The position numbers were made by a program, and so were the translations under genes. Positions 39,300 through 47,552 of a DNA stretch of 64,000 nt are shown here, in pieces. Location of the stretch: contig NZ_CM125436.1 in the NCBI RefSeq assembly GCF_052072235.1, forward strand, positions 1-64,000, read 5' to 3'. Position 1 is the first letter of the stretch, and each line of letters opens with the position of its first letter. The DNA comes from Brevibacillus_D fluminis_A (lineage in GTDB: Bacteria; Bacillota; Bacilli; Brevibacillales; Brevibacillaceae). A model generated the notes under the pieces. It was given only the letters and a program-made list of their open reading frames with translations, did no database searches and was not told the origin of the DNA.

Positions 39300-39381
39300 T
39301 CGATTTCCTCGCTTTGTTTAGATACTGTAATCCATATTGGCGGATTGGGACGGGAAAATCAAGCGATACAAAATTTTACTC

Positions 39382-39410
39382 TTGCGTGTTGAAATGATTT
39401 TTGCTATATT
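39382..39410 (+). promoter_or_regulatory. Promoter of tRNA-Ser
   Basis: TTGCGT (39382-39387) and TATATT (39405-39410) with a 17-nt spacer, 22 nt before the tRNA 5' end. Confidence 0.65.
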
Positions 39411-39432
39411 AAATTCTACTGATAGGTAATAC

Positions 39433-39524
39433 GGAGAGATACCCAAGTGGTCATAAGGGGACGCACTCGAAATGCGTTAGGCGTCGTGAGGCGTGCGTGG
39501 GTTCGAATCCCACTCTCTCCGCCA
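39433..39524 (+). tRNA. tRNA-Ser (anticodon CGA)
   Basis: A type II tRNA of 92 nt with GGAGAGA acceptor, the anticodon loop CTCGAAA (anticodon CGA, reading TCG), a long variable arm GGCGTCGTGAGGCGTGC and the T arm GTGGGTTCGAATCCCAC. CCA is encoded. The cloverleaf is complete. Confidence 0.97.
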
Positions 39525-39601
39525 CTATCAACCTTACTAAAAACGAACCAGAGCATATTTTTGCCGAACAGGCGGGGATATGCTCTTATTTTTTGCATAG
39601 A

Positions 39602-39636
39602 AAAAGAAGGCAAGCACATGCAGCCTTCTTTTTTGT
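39602..39636. terminator. Bidirectional terminator between tRNA-Ser and the DUF1254 gene
   Basis: AAAGAAGGC pairs with GCCTTCTTT and has flanking A and T runs on the two sides. It lies between convergent transcripts. Confidence 0.8.
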
Positions 39637-39637
39637 G

Positions 39638-41044
39638 CTATTCGCTGTCCAGCCTCCGCACAGGAGGAATTTGATAGCGGCCGTCAAGCATGTCCGGTTT
39701 TGGCTCAAACATGCGCAACATCAGATTGAAGTTGCCTTTTGGAGCAGGGAGCCAGTTGCTTTCGCTGCCTTTTGGCGGTGTTTGCTGAATGTAAAAATCG
39801 AGCGAGCCGTCATTATTGTATCGCAAGCATTTTGTTAGACTGCCGAGGGAATACCGGTCAATACTGTTGGGAACGAGGAAAAAATCATCGCCATACAAAG
39901 TCACCGACCAAAACGCATCGACTTTTGGCAGCTGCTTCGCAGCGAAATGGAGGACGTAGCGATTGGCTCCGTTTAATTGCGCGTTGTTCCCGTCGACGAA
40001 AGCGCGGGCATAGATCTCTTCACTCGGCACATTGGCCCCGAGGAGCGAATAGGCGATGTAGGCACGCTGGAGGAATCGATCGCCATAGGTTCCGATAGAA
40101 AGGTCGCGAGCCCATCCGTTGATCGTCTCGCCGAAAAGCGGTCCGCTATCCGCGATAATCGCCGGGGCGTCCTTCAAGGCGCGTTTTAAACCAGCGATGG
40201 CCGGGGCATCCCACTTTTTCAAGTCCAATCCTTTGCCGGGGACGATGCCGATCGGCGCGAATTGATCGAGTAGCGCGGAATCGGCTTGCGGCGGCGGATT
40301 TTTTTTCATCGCTTCCGTCATCACGGTGAAAAAGGCAAGCGGGCTTTGTAAAATGTCCTGATAGAGTGTCGGTGAGAGCGAGACTTGCGGCTTCTGGGGA
40401 GCAGCGTCGCCAGGCGACTCCAAGGTGAACTGCTTTTCCAACCGGACGGCATCAGCCAAATCGTCAGGGCCGTTCACACCCACCCTGCCGATCAGCCAAA
40501 CGGTGTTGGTTGGCGCTTTGATCGTGGAGGCCGATGCAGGCAGCGATCCTTTCCAGGCAGGCCCTACGATGACATAGTCACTTTTTTGCTGTTTGGTCGA
40601 CCTGACCGAAACATTTTGAAACGTATTGGTATAGAGATCGAGCATTTGCACCGTATAGTACCGATTGCCTGGATTGCTCGGCACATGCAGGGTGACAGGA
40701 GATTTACTCAAATTGAGCCAGGCGGCGAAATAGAGTGTATCGGTATTCGGGGAGACGACGCCTCTGAAATCGGGTGATGCCAGATTCTCGGAATAATAAA
40801 ATTGATTGATCGGGGCTGCCAGCTGCAGCGAACCCGCTTTGGTCGCCTGCATGACAACGAGCGGATAGCCGTAAATGTATGCCTGAACGCCGAGTACATA
40901 TGCAAGCTGTTCACGGCTGAGCGGCTTGTTTTGCCCTTGTGCCGGCTCCTCGGACGCATGGATCGGGGCAGGCATTACCGATGTCGTCAGGAAAACGATT
41001 GTCAGCAGAATGCCGAGAAGCATACCCCTGTTCTTTGTTATCAT
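39638..41044 (-). CDS. Secreted DUF1254/DUF1214 protein
   Basis: A 468-residue exported protein. The signal peptide is MITKNRGMLLGILLTIVFLT with cleavage likely after PIHAS near residue 31. The DUF1254 domain follows (AYVLGVQAYIYGYPLVVM, GVVSPNTDTLYFAAWLNL, PGNRYYTVQMLDLYTNTF), then a C-terminal DUF1214 domain (FWSVTLYGDDFFLVPNSIDRYS). Such proteins are common in bacteria and have no settled role. ATG 41044 follows GGAGGG. The gene is divergent from bceA and shares with it a 164-nt region that contains a BceR-type operator. Confidence 0.88.
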   Translation of the reverse strand: MITKNRGMLLGILLTIVFLTTSVMPAPIHASEEPAQGQNKPLSREQLAYVLGVQAYIYGYPLVVMQATKAGSLQLAAPINQFYYSENLASPDFRGVVSPNTDTLYFAAWLNLSKSPVTLHVPSNPGNRYYTVQMLDLYTNTFQNVSVRSTKQQKSDYVIVGPAWKGSLPASASTIKAPTNTVWLIGRVGVNGPDDLADAVRLEKQFTLESPGDAAPQKPQVSLSPTLYQDILQSPLAFFTVMTEAMKKNPPPQADSALLDQFAPIGIVPGKGLDLKKWDAPAIAGLKRALKDAPAIIADSGPLFGETINGWARDLSIGTYGDRFLQRAYIAYSLLGANVPSEEIYARAFVDGNNAQLNGANRYVLHFAAKQLPKVDAFWSVTLYGDDFFLVPNSIDRYSLGSLTKCLRYNNDGSLDFYIQQTPPKGSESNWLPAPKGNFNLMLRMFEPKPDMLDGRYQIPPVRRLDSE

Positions 41045-41110
41045 AAGTACATCCCTCCACTGTCGGCTAGTCGTATTGTTTTTAGGTGGATGTGATCTTA
41101 TGCAGGATTC

Positions 41111-41135
41111 TTACAAACCTGTAATACTCCTGTAA
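41111..41135 (+). promoter_or_regulatory. BceR-type operator upstream of bceAB
   Basis: TTACA-AACC-TGTAA (41111-41124) is a perfect inverted repeat with the 4-nt gap of known BceR boxes. A further half-site TGTAA follows at 41131-41135, resembling the secondary half-site reported for B. subtilis bceA. It is 73 nt before the bceA start and 67 nt before the DUF1254 start on the other strand. No clear minus-10 was settled. Confidence 0.75.
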
Positions 41136-41208
41136 GGAGAATCGATGGGAATGCTAAAGGTAATGAAATAAAGTAGGAGCGATAAGGTGAAATAGGGGGA
41201 GTGGCGTC

Positions 41209-41979
41209 ATGGCCATTTTGGAAGTGGAAAACGTAACCAAGGTGTACGAGGGAAAGCTGTCGTACCGTGCCTTGTCCGATATAACAATGACAATCGATGA
41301 AGGGGAGTTCGTCGGGATCATGGGACCGTCCGGGAGTGGAAAAACGACCTTTCTCAATATGGTGTCGACGATCGATTCGCCAACCTCGGGGACTGTGCTG
41401 ATCGGCGGAAAGAACCCGCATAAGCTGAAAAAACATGAGCTGGCGCTGTTTCGCCGCAGGGAACTCGGCTTTGTCTTCCAAAACTTCAATCTGCTCGATA
41501 CGCTTACGATCCGCGAAAATATCGTGCTGCCGCTCACCCTGGATGGTGTGAACGTGAAGGAAATGGAGGAAAAAGTGACGAGGGTGGCACAAAAGCTGGG
41601 CATCAGCGAAATATTGGACCGCCGCACCTATGAAATCTCCGGAGGACAAGCGCAGCGCACGGCCATGGCCCGCGCGGTGATTCACGCTCCCAAGCTGCTC
41701 TTGGCCGATGAGCCGACGGGAAATCTCGACTCCAAGGCTTCGCGCGATGTACTGGAAACAATGCAGCAAATCAACCGGGGAAGCGGCACAACCATGTTGA
41801 TGGTGACGCATGATCCGCTTGCCGCAAGCTATTGCGATCGGGTGATTTTTATCAAGGACGGGAAGCTGTACAATGAGATTCACCGGGGGGAGAACCGACA
41901 GGCGTTTTTCCAGAATATCATTGATGTGTTGTCCCTGTTGGGAGGGAATGCGTATGACCTTTCGACAGTTGGCGTTTAA
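41209..41979 (+). CDS. bceA: BceA-type ABC transporter ATPase (peptide antibiotic resistance)
   Basis: ATPase of a Bce-type transporter that protects against cell-wall-active peptides such as bacitracin. It is 256 residues with Walker A GPSGSGKTT near residue 43, the Q-loop VFQNFNLLDTL, signature SGGQAQRTAMARA, Walker B LLLADEPTGNLDS and the switch histidine MVTHDP. The start LEVENVTKVYEGKLSYRALS is typical of BceA. The permease gene begins inside its last 26 nt, so the two are translationally coupled. The actual drug recognised is unknown. Confidence 0.92.
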   Translation: MAILEVENVTKVYEGKLSYRALSDITMTIDEGEFVGIMGPSGSGKTTFLNMVSTIDSPTSGTVLIGGKNPHKLKKHELALFRRRELGFVFQNFNLLDTLTIRENIVLPLTLDGVNVKEMEEKVTRVAQKLGISEILDRRTYEISGGQAQRTAMARAVIHAPKLLLADEPTGNLDSKASRDVLETMQQINRGSGTTMLMVTHDPLAASYCDRVIFIKDGKLYNEIHRGENRQAFFQNIIDVLSLLGGNAYDLSTVGV

Positions 41980-43843
41980 CAACGTGCTGCGGAACAAGCG
42001 CACCTATGCCGCTTATTTTTTGAGCAGCGCCTTTTCCGTCATGGTCTTCTTCGTGTATGCGATGTTCATGTACCATCCCCAGATCGAACAGACCGCGCTG
42101 CGCGATCTGGTGGTCGAGGGGATGCGGGTCGCCGAGGGGATCATCTATGTGTTCTCGTTTTTCTTCATTCTTTATTCCGTTGGTGCCTTTTTCAAATCGC
42201 GGAAAAGAGAGTTCGGCGTGCTGATGATGCATGGCATGTCGCAAGGGCAATTGAATCGGATGGTTTTTCTGGAAAACATGCTGATCGGCTTGGCATCGAT
42301 GGCGACCGGTATCGGGGCTGGCATGATCAGCTCCAAGCTGATTCTGTTGATCGGTGTGCGCGTATTGAACCTCGATCAGCTGCCATTTTACATGCCGGTC
42401 CGAGCGATCCTGCTGACCGCCGTTTCGTTTTCGCTGCTGTTTTTGGTCATTTCGCTTTGCACGGCATTTTTTGTGCGGGGCAGCAGGTTGATCGAACTGC
42501 TGCAAGGAAGCGTGAAGCCGAAGAAAGAACCGAAGGCTTCGGTCATTCTCTCGCTCCTGTCCGCGGTTTTGATCGTGTCTGCCTACTATCTTTCGGTGAC
42601 TACCACCGAATATACGATCGGGATTCGGCTCATCCCGGTGGTGCTGATGGTAATCGTGGGCACCTATTTCTTCTTCACGCAGCTGAGCGTGTTCAGCATC
42701 CGCCTTTTGAAGCGGAACCGGAAGTTTTTTTGGAAGCAGACCAATCTGGTCACACTCTCTGATCTGGCATACCGGATGAAGGACAATGCGCGCATTTTTT
42801 TCCTCGTCACAATGGTATCGACCGTGGCGTTCTGTGCGGTAGGGACGCTGGCTTCGACTGCCTTTCTCGAACAGCAGGCGAAAGATAATTCACCATTCGC
42901 GTTCAATTACATCGTGGAGACGGCGAAGCTCGGGGTAGTCACGATTCCCGGCGAAATTGAAGCCGGGCTGAAAAAAGCGAATCTGCCGTTTGATAAAGTC
43001 CGGGCCGATACAAAAAGCCAAACGAGCGTCCAGACAGGAAACCGGGTGACGCTTGTGAAAGAATCCGACTTCAACCGGATCGCAGCGAAGCTCGGGTATC
43101 CGCAGGAAAAGCTGAACGGACGAGAAGCGCGATTCATTCCGCCGAGCCCATATAGCGCAAAGGAATTTGACGAATACAACAAGGAAGTGACGTTCAAAGA
43201 ATCCGGCATCTCTGTGATTGCGACCGGGCGGGTCGAAAAATCGGTGCTGCCGTCCTATGTCCTGGGGGGCAACATCCTGCTTGTTTCCGATCGGGTTTTT
43301 GCACAGATTACTCGACCGATTGAAGCGGAAACCTTCATCGGCTACAATGTAGTGGATTGGAAAAAAACGGAGAAACTCGGCGAGATGCTCACGAATAAAG
43401 AACCGATGCCGGACACGCATGAATATTTTTCGTCATTCGCCTATCAAGTAACGATGATGAAACAGGCATCGGGCGCCATGCTGTTTATCGGCGTACTGGT
43501 GGGAGCCGTCTTTTTCATCGCGGCGGGCAGCTTCCTTTATTTCCGGTTGTACACGGATTTGGAGCATGATCAGCGCCAATACCAGGCGATCAGCAAGATC
43601 GGGCTAACCGAGAAGGAATTGAATCAGATTGTGACCAGGCAGCTGCTTTTGCTGTTTTTCGTGCCGATCGTGATGGCGATGATTCACAGCGGCTTTGCTT
43701 TTGTGGCGCTGCAAAGTGTGATTTATTATCCGATTGCGATTCATACGATTACGGTGCTCGCGTGCTTCCTGCTCGCACAGGTGATGTATTTCCTGCTGAT
43801 TCGAGCCCGTTACCTCCGGCATGTGAAGGCGGTCATTTCCTAG
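41954..43843 (+). CDS. bceB: BceB-type ABC transporter permease
   Basis: A FtsX-like permease of 629 residues, ten transmembrane helices expected from the family. The first is near residues 18-38. After the fourth pair, a large extracellular domain of about 200 residues (from about 290 to 490) follows, the hallmark that lets BceB sense drug-lipid complexes and signal to BceS. The start MTFRQLAFNNVLRNKRTYAAY matches the family. ATG 41954 stands 7 nt after GGGAGGG, while ATG 41948 is too close. It overlaps bceA by 26 nt. A palindrome separates it from bceR. Confidence 0.92.
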   Translation: MTFRQLAFNNVLRNKRTYAAYFLSSAFSVMVFFVYAMFMYHPQIEQTALRDLVVEGMRVAEGIIYVFSFFFILYSVGAFFKSRKREFGVLMMHGMSQGQLNRMVFLENMLIGLASMATGIGAGMISSKLILLIGVRVLNLDQLPFYMPVRAILLTAVSFSLLFLVISLCTAFFVRGSRLIELLQGSVKPKKEPKASVILSLLSAVLIVSAYYLSVTTTEYTIGIRLIPVVLMVIVGTYFFFTQLSVFSIRLLKRNRKFFWKQTNLVTLSDLAYRMKDNARIFFLVTMVSTVAFCAVGTLASTAFLEQQAKDNSPFAFNYIVETAKLGVVTIPGEIEAGLKKANLPFDKVRADTKSQTSVQTGNRVTLVKESDFNRIAAKLGYPQEKLNGREARFIPPSPYSAKEFDEYNKEVTFKESGISVIATGRVEKSVLPSYVLGGNILLVSDRVFAQITRPIEAETFIGYNVVDWKKTEKLGEMLTNKEPMPDTHEYFSSFAYQVTMMKQASGAMLFIGVLVGAVFFIAAGSFLYFRLYTDLEHDQRQYQAISKIGLTEKELNQIVTRQLLLLFFVPIVMAMIHSGFAFVALQSVIYYPIAIHTITVLACFLLAQVMYFLLIRARYLRHVKAVIS

Positions 43844-43880
43844 AATTTTGCGCAAGCGTGCATGGTTTTTGCGAATTGCC

Positions 43881-43902
43881 TCGTCTATACGAGTATAGAC
43901 GA
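43881..43902. repeat. Perfect palindrome between bceB and bceR
   Basis: TCGTCTATAC (43881-43890) and GTATAGACGA (43893-43902) with a 2-nt gap. No T run follows. Downstream another possible stem GACAAG/CTTGTC lies at about 43922-43942. It may be an operator or an mRNA-processing hairpin rather than a terminator. Confidence 0.6.
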
Positions 43903-43981
43903 CTGGGGCGTTGCCGGCTGAGACAAGGAAAAGGCTTGTCCCAACGGGCAAACGAGGGAACCTAGAGAAAGAGGGTTGTCG

Positions 43982-44683
43982 ATGAGTACGATTATGGTCG
44001 TGGAAGATGATGCCAAAATTGCAGAATTACTGCAATCCCATATAGAAAAATACGGTTATCATGCTGTAGTCGCGGATGATTTCGGAAAGGTGTTCGAGCT
44101 GTTCCAAAAAATTCGGCCCGACCTTGTTTTGCTTGATATCAATCTTCCCAGCTTTGACGGGTATTATTGGTGCAGGCAGATCCGGCGCGTGTCGACCTGT
44201 CCCATCATCTTTATTTCCGCACGCACGGGGGAGATGGATCAGGTGATGGCGCTGGAAAACGGGGCTGACGATTACATCACGAAGCCGTTTCACTACGAGC
44301 TGGTGATGGCCAAAATCCGCAGCCAGCTGCGGCGCAGTGTCGGCGAATACGCTCCGAAGATGGAGGAACGCACGGTTGAGGTCGAGGGGCTGGTGCTCTA
44401 TCCGGAGCGGATGGAGGTTCATTGGGGCGGCCACCTGCTCGAGTTGAGCAAAAAAGAGGCGCTGCTGCTGGAGCTGCTGATGAAGCGCTCTCCGCGCGTG
44501 ACCAGCCGGGAAGCGCTGCTGGATAAGCTGTGGGATGACCAAAACTTTGTCGATGAAAATACGCTCAATGTCAATGTGGCCCGCGTCCGTAAAAAATTGC
44601 AGGAAGCCGGGATTGAGGGGGCAATCGAGACGGTGCGGGGAGCAGGCTACCGTTTGGTCGTGACGTGGAGGGAGGATGCATGA
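43982..44683 (+). CDS. bceR: BceR-type response regulator
   Basis: OmpR/PhoB-type regulator of 233 residues. The receiver domain shows TIMVVEDDAKIAELL, the phosphorylated aspartate in DLVLLDINLPSFDG, ISARTGEMDQ and the lysine of DDYITKPFHYE. The winged-helix DNA-binding domain covers about residues 130-230 (LYPERMEVHWGG, RSPRVTSREALLDKLW, NTLNVNVARVRKKL). ATG 43982 follows GAGAAAGAGGG. With BceS it should activate bceAB through the box at 41111 (inference from family). bceS overlaps its stop. Confidence 0.93.
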   Translation: MSTIMVVEDDAKIAELLQSHIEKYGYHAVVADDFGKVFELFQKIRPDLVLLDINLPSFDGYYWCRQIRRVSTCPIIFISARTGEMDQVMALENGADDYITKPFHYELVMAKIRSQLRRSVGEYAPKMEERTVEVEGLVLYPERMEVHWGGHLLELSKKEALLLELLMKRSPRVTSREALLDKLWDDQNFVDENTLNVNVARVRKKLQEAGIEGAIETVRGAGYRLVVTWREDA

Positions 44684-45666
44684 AGCTTTTTTGGCGAGAG
44701 CATCTTCCGTTGCTGCTGCTGCAAACGGTCATATTGTTTTTTGTCCTGCTGATCTATTGGCTGGATGGGTATCGGAATTTGCCAACGGCGCTGTATAGCG
44801 TCTTTTTTGGCTATTTTTTGCTTTCCGGCTACTTGTTGTACCGGTATGTCACGCATAAATCGTTTTACAAACGTCTGTCCGAGCCGATGGAAATCTGGAC
44901 GGAACGCAATCGGCGGAAAGAGGCGGCGCCTTTGCCGCAGGCGCTTTTTGAACTGCTGGACTCCCAGTACAGACGGTATCAGGAGCAGATTCATACCTAT
45001 GAACGCAAACAACGGGAGCACGTCACATTTATGAACCAATGGGTGCATCAGATGAAGACCCCGCTATCGGTCATCCATCTCACTGTGCAGGAAGAGGATG
45101 ACCCCCGTCTGGAAAGCATTCGGGAAGAGGCGGATCGGATTGGCAAAGGCTTGGAGATGGTGTTGTATATGTCCAGGCTGGATACATTTGAGCATGACTT
45201 CCGGGTGGAGTCTGTCTGTCTCAAAAATATCGCCAACGACGTCATTCACGAAAACAAGCGTCTGTTTATTCGCCATTATGTGTATCCGAAAGTGGAGATC
45301 GAAGAAGGGCTGACGGTTCATACCGATGCGAAATGGCTGACGTTCATCGTGAATCAGCTGATCACCAATGCCATCCGCTATTCATCGGGGACGCGGGAAA
45401 ACATTGTGGTTTCCGCTCATCTGCGCGGGGACGACACGGTCCTCGAGATCCGTGATCGAGGCGTCGGCATACCCAAAATGGACCTGAAGCGAGTATTTCG
45501 CCCCTTCTTTACAGGAGAAAACGGTCGAAAGTTCAGCGAATCGACCGGTATGGGTTTGTATTTGGTCAAAGAAGTGTGCGACCGGTTGGGACATTCGGTC
45601 GAATTGGAATCGGAACAAGGCGTGGGGACAACCGTGCGCATCGTTTTCCGGCGAATGGAGTCATAA
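44680..45666 (+). CDS. bceS: BceS-type sensor histidine kinase
   Basis: Intramembrane-sensing kinase of 328 residues. Two helices (about residues 8-28 and 32-53) are joined by a very short loop, so it has no outer sensor and is expected to read the state of BceAB. The H-box is FMNQWVHQMKTPLSVIHL. The ATPase boxes are LITNAIRYSSG (N), IRDRGVGIPKMD (G1), FRPFFTGENG (F) and STGMGLYLVKEVC (G2). ATG 44680 overlaps the bceR stop, with GGAGGGAGG before it. Confidence 0.93.
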   Translation: MKLFWREHLPLLLLQTVILFFVLLIYWLDGYRNLPTALYSVFFGYFLLSGYLLYRYVTHKSFYKRLSEPMEIWTERNRRKEAAPLPQALFELLDSQYRRYQEQIHTYERKQREHVTFMNQWVHQMKTPLSVIHLTVQEEDDPRLESIREEADRIGKGLEMVLYMSRLDTFEHDFRVESVCLKNIANDVIHENKRLFIRHYVYPKVEIEEGLTVHTDAKWLTFIVNQLITNAIRYSSGTRENIVVSAHLRGDDTVLEIRDRGVGIPKMDLKRVFRPFFTGENGRKFSESTGMGLYLVKEVCDRLGHSVELESEQGVGTTVRIVFRRMES

Positions 45667-45767
45667 TGCGCCGGATGCCGGTAGGAAAACTTTCTGCCAT
45701 GTTTATGATTTGATGGAGAAAAGGTGTACTTGGGGGCTGTCTTTCCTCAACTGGATAGGTTTATCGC

Positions 45768-45796
45768 TTGCTTAGCATCTCTTTCTTTGATATGAT
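45768..45796 (+). promoter_or_regulatory. Promoter of the SRP RNA gene
   Basis: TTGCTT (45768-45773) and TATGAT (45791-45796) with a 17-nt spacer, just before the RNA 5' end. Confidence 0.65.
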
Positions 45797-45801
45797 TACT
45801 T

Positions 45802-46050
45802 TGCTGTGCTAGACGGGGAGGTTGCGGTGCCCTGTAACCTGCAATCCGCAATAGCAGGGTTGAATTCCTGTCAGAGGAGTTCTCATGTGAGGCTGCCTTG
45901 TAGGGGCGGTGTTGAGGAGCGGGTCCTGTGCGACGCGAACCCATGAACCTGGTCAGGTCCGGAAGGAAGCAGCCATAAGTGGTATTTCGCGTGTGCCGCA
46001 GGGGTGCCTGCTCTGAGCTGGCCCTACAAGTAACGCTTGGATGGGATTTT
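45802..46050 (+). ncRNA. scr: Signal recognition particle RNA, long Bacillus type (scRNA)
   Basis: The conserved Ffh-binding hairpin GTCAGGTCCGGAAGGAAGCA is present around 45954-45973. The 5' part GGGGAGGTTGCGGTGCCCTG and the 3' part GCCGCAGGGGTGCCTG match the long Bacillus form with an Alu domain. Together with Ffh it directs membrane and secreted proteins to the translocon. The position before dnaX is as in B. subtilis. Both ends are estimates within about 10 nt. Confidence 0.93.
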
Positions 46051-46087
46051 TCAATGGCAGGTGCACAGCATCCTACTAGAACGATAA

Positions 46088-46122
46088 GCGGTTTGTCCTT
46101 TTGGGCAGGCCGTTTTTTATTT
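46088..46122 (+). terminator. SRP RNA terminator
   Basis: GCGGTTTGTCC pairs with GGGCAGGCCG, with G-U pairs, around a TTTT loop and is followed by TTTTTTATTTTTG. Confidence 0.75.
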
Positions 46123-46171
46123 TTGAAGAATCGATAAAAAGTTTCATCGAATGGCATGGAAAACATCGATG

Positions 46172-46196
46172 CGCCACTAAACGTGGCGTTTTTTGT
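46172..46196 (+). terminator. Second terminator before the kinase gene
   Basis: CGCCAC (46172-46177) pairs with GTGGCG (46183-46188), followed by TTTTTTG. It backs up the SRP RNA terminator. Confidence 0.75.
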
Positions 46197-46329
46197 TAGA
46201 TTGTGGCGGATGCCCCCGAAACATTTTCCTGCCGCACAAGACTTGATGCGGAAGGGCTTACAATACCGTTTGACGAATTTTCAAGAAAAGTTTGACTGAA
46301 TATTCGAATACGAGTTGGGGGGGCAACGG

Positions 46330-47388
46330 ATGCGTTCGTTACAATCTTTGCAGCAACGGTTTGCCGAGAAGTTGACCGCTTCACCACATCTTGGGGTAGT
46401 GCTACTTGATCAGGATGCGCATCTTGTGGAAATCAGTCAGATGGCTTGTAAAATTTTGGGGATCAACCGGGCTGAGGTTATCGGAAAGCATATTGATCAG
46501 GCATTCGCCGGGATTCCAGAAGATAATCGCCTGGTGCAGAGGGAGCTGCTCGCCGGAGTCAAAGTACATAATCAAGCAATTTCCTGGACCAACAGCAATC
46601 AGCGCTATGAACTTTTGGTCGATTCCAATACCCTCCACAACGAGGAGGGCGAATGCATCGGCGCTTACGTGCTGTTTAAAGACATTACCAACCTTCGATC
46701 TTTTGAGCAAAAAATCGAAAGAAGCGACCGCCTGGCCATGATCGGCCAAATTGCCGCCGGCACCGCGCATGAAATACGCAATCCGCTCACGTCGATCAAA
46801 GGATTTTTGCAAATGTTTCTCAAGTCGTTTACGGAAAGCGGAATGGAGCGGGAGCGTTCCTATACGGAAATCATGTTGACGGAGATTAACCGGATCAATG
46901 CGCTGGTCAGCGAATTCCTTTTGTTGAGCAAACCGCGCGATGTGCAATACTCGCTGGTAGACCTGAACACGGTGTTTGCCGAGATTTTGCCGATCGTGGA
47001 GAGCCAGGCGCTGCTGCACGGAATCGAGGTGCAGTATCTGGCAGGTGATTTGCCGCTGGTGGTCGGGGATACCGAACTGTTGAAGCAGGTTTTTCTCAAC
47101 ATTTGCAAGAACGGTTTGGAAGCGATGGGGAAAGAAGGGGTACTGTCGATCGATCATCATATCGAGCCGGATTCTGACCGGATCAGCATCAATATTCATG
47201 ATAATGGGCCGGGAATCCCGCTTTACGTCATCGATAAAATATTTGATCCGTTTTTCACCACAAAAGACGAAGGGACGGGCTTGGGTCTGTCTGTTTGTCA
47301 AAAAATCGTGCACGATATCGGAGGGCAAATTCGCATCTCATCGAAGGGATACGGTACGACCTTTCATATTCTCCTGCCGTATCTGTGA
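46330..47388 (+). CDS. PAS-domain sensor histidine kinase, sporulation-kinase type
   Basis: A 352-residue soluble kinase. The PAS domain covers about residues 15-125 (GVVLLDQDAHLVEISQMACK, VLFKDITNLRSF). The HisKA domain has GTAHEIRNPLTSIKGFLQ. The ATPase boxes are NICKNGLEAMG, IHDNGPGIP, IFDPFFTTKDEG and GTGLGLSVCQKIV. This layout matches the orphan kinases (KinA, KinE) that feed the Spo0A phosphorelay, and no response regulator lies next to it. ATG 46330 is chosen over the TTG at 46315 because the latter lies in the G-rich ribosome-binding tract. Confidence 0.88.
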   Translation: MRSLQSLQQRFAEKLTASPHLGVVLLDQDAHLVEISQMACKILGINRAEVIGKHIDQAFAGIPEDNRLVQRELLAGVKVHNQAISWTNSNQRYELLVDSNTLHNEEGECIGAYVLFKDITNLRSFEQKIERSDRLAMIGQIAAGTAHEIRNPLTSIKGFLQMFLKSFTESGMERERSYTEIMLTEINRINALVSEFLLLSKPRDVQYSLVDLNTVFAEILPIVESQALLHGIEVQYLAGDLPLVVGDTELLKQVFLNICKNGLEAMGKEGVLSIDHHIEPDSDRISINIHDNGPGIPLYVIDKIFDPFFTTKDEGTGLGLSVCQKIVHDIGGQIRISSKGYGTTFHILLPYL

Positions 47389-47390
47389 CG

Positions 47391-47426
47391 ATGTCCCTTC
47401 CCCGCGCGGGAGGGGCATTTTTTTTC
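47391..47426 (+). terminator. Terminator after the PAS kinase
   Basis: ATGTCCCTTCCC (from 47391) pairs with GGGAGGGGCAT (47408-47418), with a bulge, followed by eight T. Confidence 0.85.
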
Positions 47427-47467
47427 GGTTGTCCGCACAAAAGCATGCGCTGCGCCACCGCGTTTGT

Positions 47468-47495
47468 TTGAAAATGGCATACGGTATAGTATAAT
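47468..47495 (+). promoter_or_regulatory. dnaX promoter
   Basis: TTGAAA (47468-47473) and TATAAT (47490-47495) with a 16-nt spacer, about 58 nt before the dnaX start. Confidence 0.7.
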
Positions 47496-47552
47496 AAATT
47501 AGATATATTCTTGGCTGTACCGAGCAAACGGGACAGATTGGAAGTGGCAAAA

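Noticed and set aside
38523..39392. 289-codon plus-strand frame opposite the pseudouridine synthase gene
   Set aside because: The minus-strand gene has clear S4 and catalytic motifs; this frame has none.
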